DNA from: Ferruginibacter sp.
GTDB taxonomy: Bacteria; Bacteroidota; Bacteroidia; Chitinophagales; Chitinophagaceae
Assembly (NCBI GenBank): GCA_025963635.1
Contig: JAOQAK010000002.1
Span: forward strand, 62,001 to 126,000
DNA: 64,000 nucleotides
Direction: 5' to 3'
Positions 62,575-64,000 of the stretch are shown here, in pieces. The translations under genes and the position numbers were made by a program. The notes below the pieces were generated by a model. The model saw only the letters and a program-made list of their open reading frames with translations. It ran no database searches and had not been told where the DNA came from. How positions within the stretch are numbered: position 1 is the first letter of the stretch; the number at the start of each line of letters is the position of its first letter.

Positions 62575-63057
62575 GTGAAGCTCAAATCATATCATTCATC
62601 CTTTGTAGTATTGATGGCCGTAGTTTTATGGCTGGCCGCTTGTTCTAAAATCAATGTTTTTGAAAAAAATACAGTGATACCCGGTCACAGCTGGTCGTAT
62701 AGTTTTCAACCAGCCTTTGATTTCAATATCAGCGATACCGCGGCCAGCTACAACGTTTACATTGTTCTTCGCCATACAGATGCTTACCGCTATAACAATA
62801 TCTGGCTAAATATCGGATCGCAGGCGCCTGCAGACAGCATGCGTTTTCAACGGTTTGAACTACAGTTGGGCACCGACGCTACGGGCTGGGAAGGTACCGG
62901 GATGGATGACATTTGGGAACTGCGAAAACCGATTACAAAAGGTCCCATAAAATTCAATAAAACGGGGAACTACAAGTTTTCAATTGCCCAGATGATGAGG
63001 GAAAACCCGCTTCCGGAAATAATGAGTATTGGGGTGAGGGTGGAGAAAGCGCATTGA
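62575..63057 (+). CDS. gldH: Gliding-motility lipoprotein GldH
   Basis: 160 aa, starting at GTG 62575. The signal (SSFVVLMAVVLWLAACSK) has the lipobox LAAC. The mature protein carries the GldH features: NVFEKNTVIPGHSWSYSF, FNISDTAASYNVYIVLRHTD, YNNIWLNI and FSIAQMMRENPLPEIMSIGV. GldH is part of the Bacteroidota gliding and type IX secretion apparatus in gliding species, but also occurs in non-gliders. No other gld genes are adjacent. Confidence 0.93.
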   Translation: MKLKSYHSSFVVLMAVVLWLAACSKINVFEKNTVIPGHSWSYSFQPAFDFNISDTAASYNVYIVLRHTDAYRYNNIWLNIGSQAPADSMRFQRFELQLGTDATGWEGTGMDDIWELRKPITKGPIKFNKTGNYKFSIAQMMRENPLPEIMSIGVRVEKAH

Positions 63058-63250
63058 TGAGAAATGAGAAATGAGTGATGAGTAAGGGCTTTCCCGACAT
63101 CTATATGTACTACCAATGAAGACGGTGAAATCGTGCTGAGTGTTGCAAGCTGATCACTTATCATTCATTACTCATATAATTGACGAACAGATAAGGCGGC
63201 GACCACCACTGATCACTCATTACTCATTATTCATCCCTCATTCCTCATCC
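63056..63250. repeat. ATGAGT/ACTCAT-type dispersed repeats in both orientations
   Basis: GATGAGAAATGAGAAATGAG and related words at 63056-63088 are answered in the opposite sense at 63151-63175 and 63207-63250 (ACTCATTACTCATTATTCAT). The same theme is at 23636-23660. This repeat fills most of the gap between gldH and the kinase gene. Confidence 0.55.
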
Positions 63251-63254
63251 TGCC

Positions 63255-64000
63255 ATGCCATTTTCATCTTATAAATCAAAACGCATTAGGTTTATATTTA
63301 TCGTTTACTGGTTCCTGCTATCTTATATAATTGCGGCACTGGTTTGGTGGTTCATTGCCTTAAACCAGCAGAATCGCCAGATGGCAACTTTTGAGAGATC
63401 TCAATTAAATCCTTCTGATAAGAATTATACCAGCCGTCTTCATGAAATTGCAGATGTTGAAAAAAGAAAAACTGCCCAGTATATCGGGGAAGGAAGCATT
63501 TTTTTGTTGCTTATTTTATCAGGCGCCGCTTTTATTTACAAGGCTGTGAAGCGACAGTTTAAGTCGGGCCAGCAACAACAGAATTTCATGATGGCGGTTA
63601 CACATGAATTAAAAACACCCATTGCCATTGCAAAGCTCAATTTAGAAACCTTGCTTAAAAGAAAATTAGACGATTCACAGCAGCAGCGGCTTATTCAAAA
63701 TACCATCCAGGAAGCAAACCGTTTAAATGCATTGTGTAATAATATGCTGCTCGCATCTCAAATGGAAGCCGGCGCCCATAGCATTACCAAGGAAGAAATC
63801 AGCCTCTCTGTTGTAACAAGTGATTGTGTAAATGATTTTATCATGCGTTACCCACAGCGGGTATTTATCAGATCAATTACGGAGGATATTTATATTAATG
63901 GTGATATGTTGATGCTGCAAATGGCAATTAATAATTTGATAGATAATGCGATAAAATATTCTCCCAAAGAATCCGCTATAACGATCACACTCAGCCAGCA
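63255..64000 (+). CDS. Sensor histidine kinase, truncated by the window edge
   Basis: The frame from the ATG at 63255 (MPFSSYKSKRIRFIFIVYWF) runs off the window end. Two transmembrane segments (about residues 13-35 and 80-97) flank a short periplasmic loop. A dimerisation domain follows, with the phospho-acceptor motif FMMAVTHELKTPIAIAK (His near residue 119), then an ATPase region with the N-box MAINNLIDNAIKYSPK. No PAS or HAMP domain is evident. It is the usual layout of a two-component sensor; the partner regulator is expected downstream. Confidence 0.9.
   Translation, partial: MPFSSYKSKRIRFIFIVYWFLLSYIIAALVWWFIALNQQNRQMATFERSQLNPSDKNYTSRLHEIADVEKRKTAQYIGEGSIFLLLILSGAAFIYKAVKRQFKSGQQQQNFMMAVTHELKTPIAIAKLNLETLLKRKLDDSQQQRLIQNTIQEANRLNALCNNMLLASQMEAGAHSITKEEISLSVVTSDCVNDFIMRYPQRVFIRSITEDIYINGDMLMLQMAINNLIDNAIKYSPKESAITITLSQ

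Noticed and set aside
1..64000. tRNA, rRNA, CRISPR array, prophage or conjugative module
   Set aside because: No cloverleaf-like sequences, no rRNA wording, no regularly spaced direct repeats and no phage or transfer genes were found by reading.

Overview
This 64 kb window is chromosomal DNA of a Bacteroidota bacterium, most likely Chitinophagaceae (lineage is inference). The signs are a SusC/SusD pair, the gliding lipoprotein gene gldH, two Uma2-family genes, an LpxD-like acyltransferase, weak Shine-Dalgarno sequences, many secreted proteins and lipoproteins, and families of short dispersed repeats. No rRNA, tRNA, CRISPR array or prophage was seen.

Layout. 1-11 kb: an EamA transporter tail, a polysaccharide-deacetylase-like protein with a Uma2 protein, lutB, kbl, an ECF sigma factor with a membrane regulator and an outer-membrane barrel, an L,D-transpeptidase and queA. 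11.1-11.9 kb: a frameshifted IS200-like (RAYT-type) transposase with three copies of a 50-bp two-hairpin repeat. 12-16 kb: acs divergent from an MHS-type MFS transporter and a small membrane protein. 16-41 kb: a carbohydrate-use region with a LacI regulator, SusD and SusC, a perfect LacI-type palindrome, ThuA, an orphan TonB-plug protein, three exported Gfo/Idh/MocA oxidoreductases, a bicupin, GH3, GH43, an SDR, GH67 alpha-glucuronidase, a damaged LacI regulator, uxuA, a PhyH-type oxygenase and an AraC regulator. The GH67, GH43, GH3, SDR and UxuA set points to glucuronoxylan side-chain and xylo-oligosaccharide use. 41-51 kb: a NagZ/serine-hydrolase fusion, Uma2, mutL, a PBP4-type peptidase, an arginase-fold protein and pheS. 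51-64 kb: two lipoproteins, the 5-oxoprolinase genes pxpBCA with an NRAMP-fold transporter, an epimerase, lpxD-like, a pseudouridine synthase, yicC, gldH and the start of a sensor kinase.

Most notable: (1) the 22.6-30.0 kb block joins ThuA, an orphan plug-domain protein and three exported NAD(P)-type oxidoreductases, a candidate periplasmic sugar-oxidation system; (2) the same region is eroding, with a deleted beta-propeller gene, an esterase stub, two orphan C-terminal tails and an internally deleted LacI regulator; (3) the NRAMP-fold protein beside pxpBCA lacks the metal-binding DPGN motif and may carry an organic substrate; (4) MutL lacks all the endonuclease metal motifs I could look for; (5) two repeat families show compensatory stem changes, and one of them forms the C-termini of two proteins.
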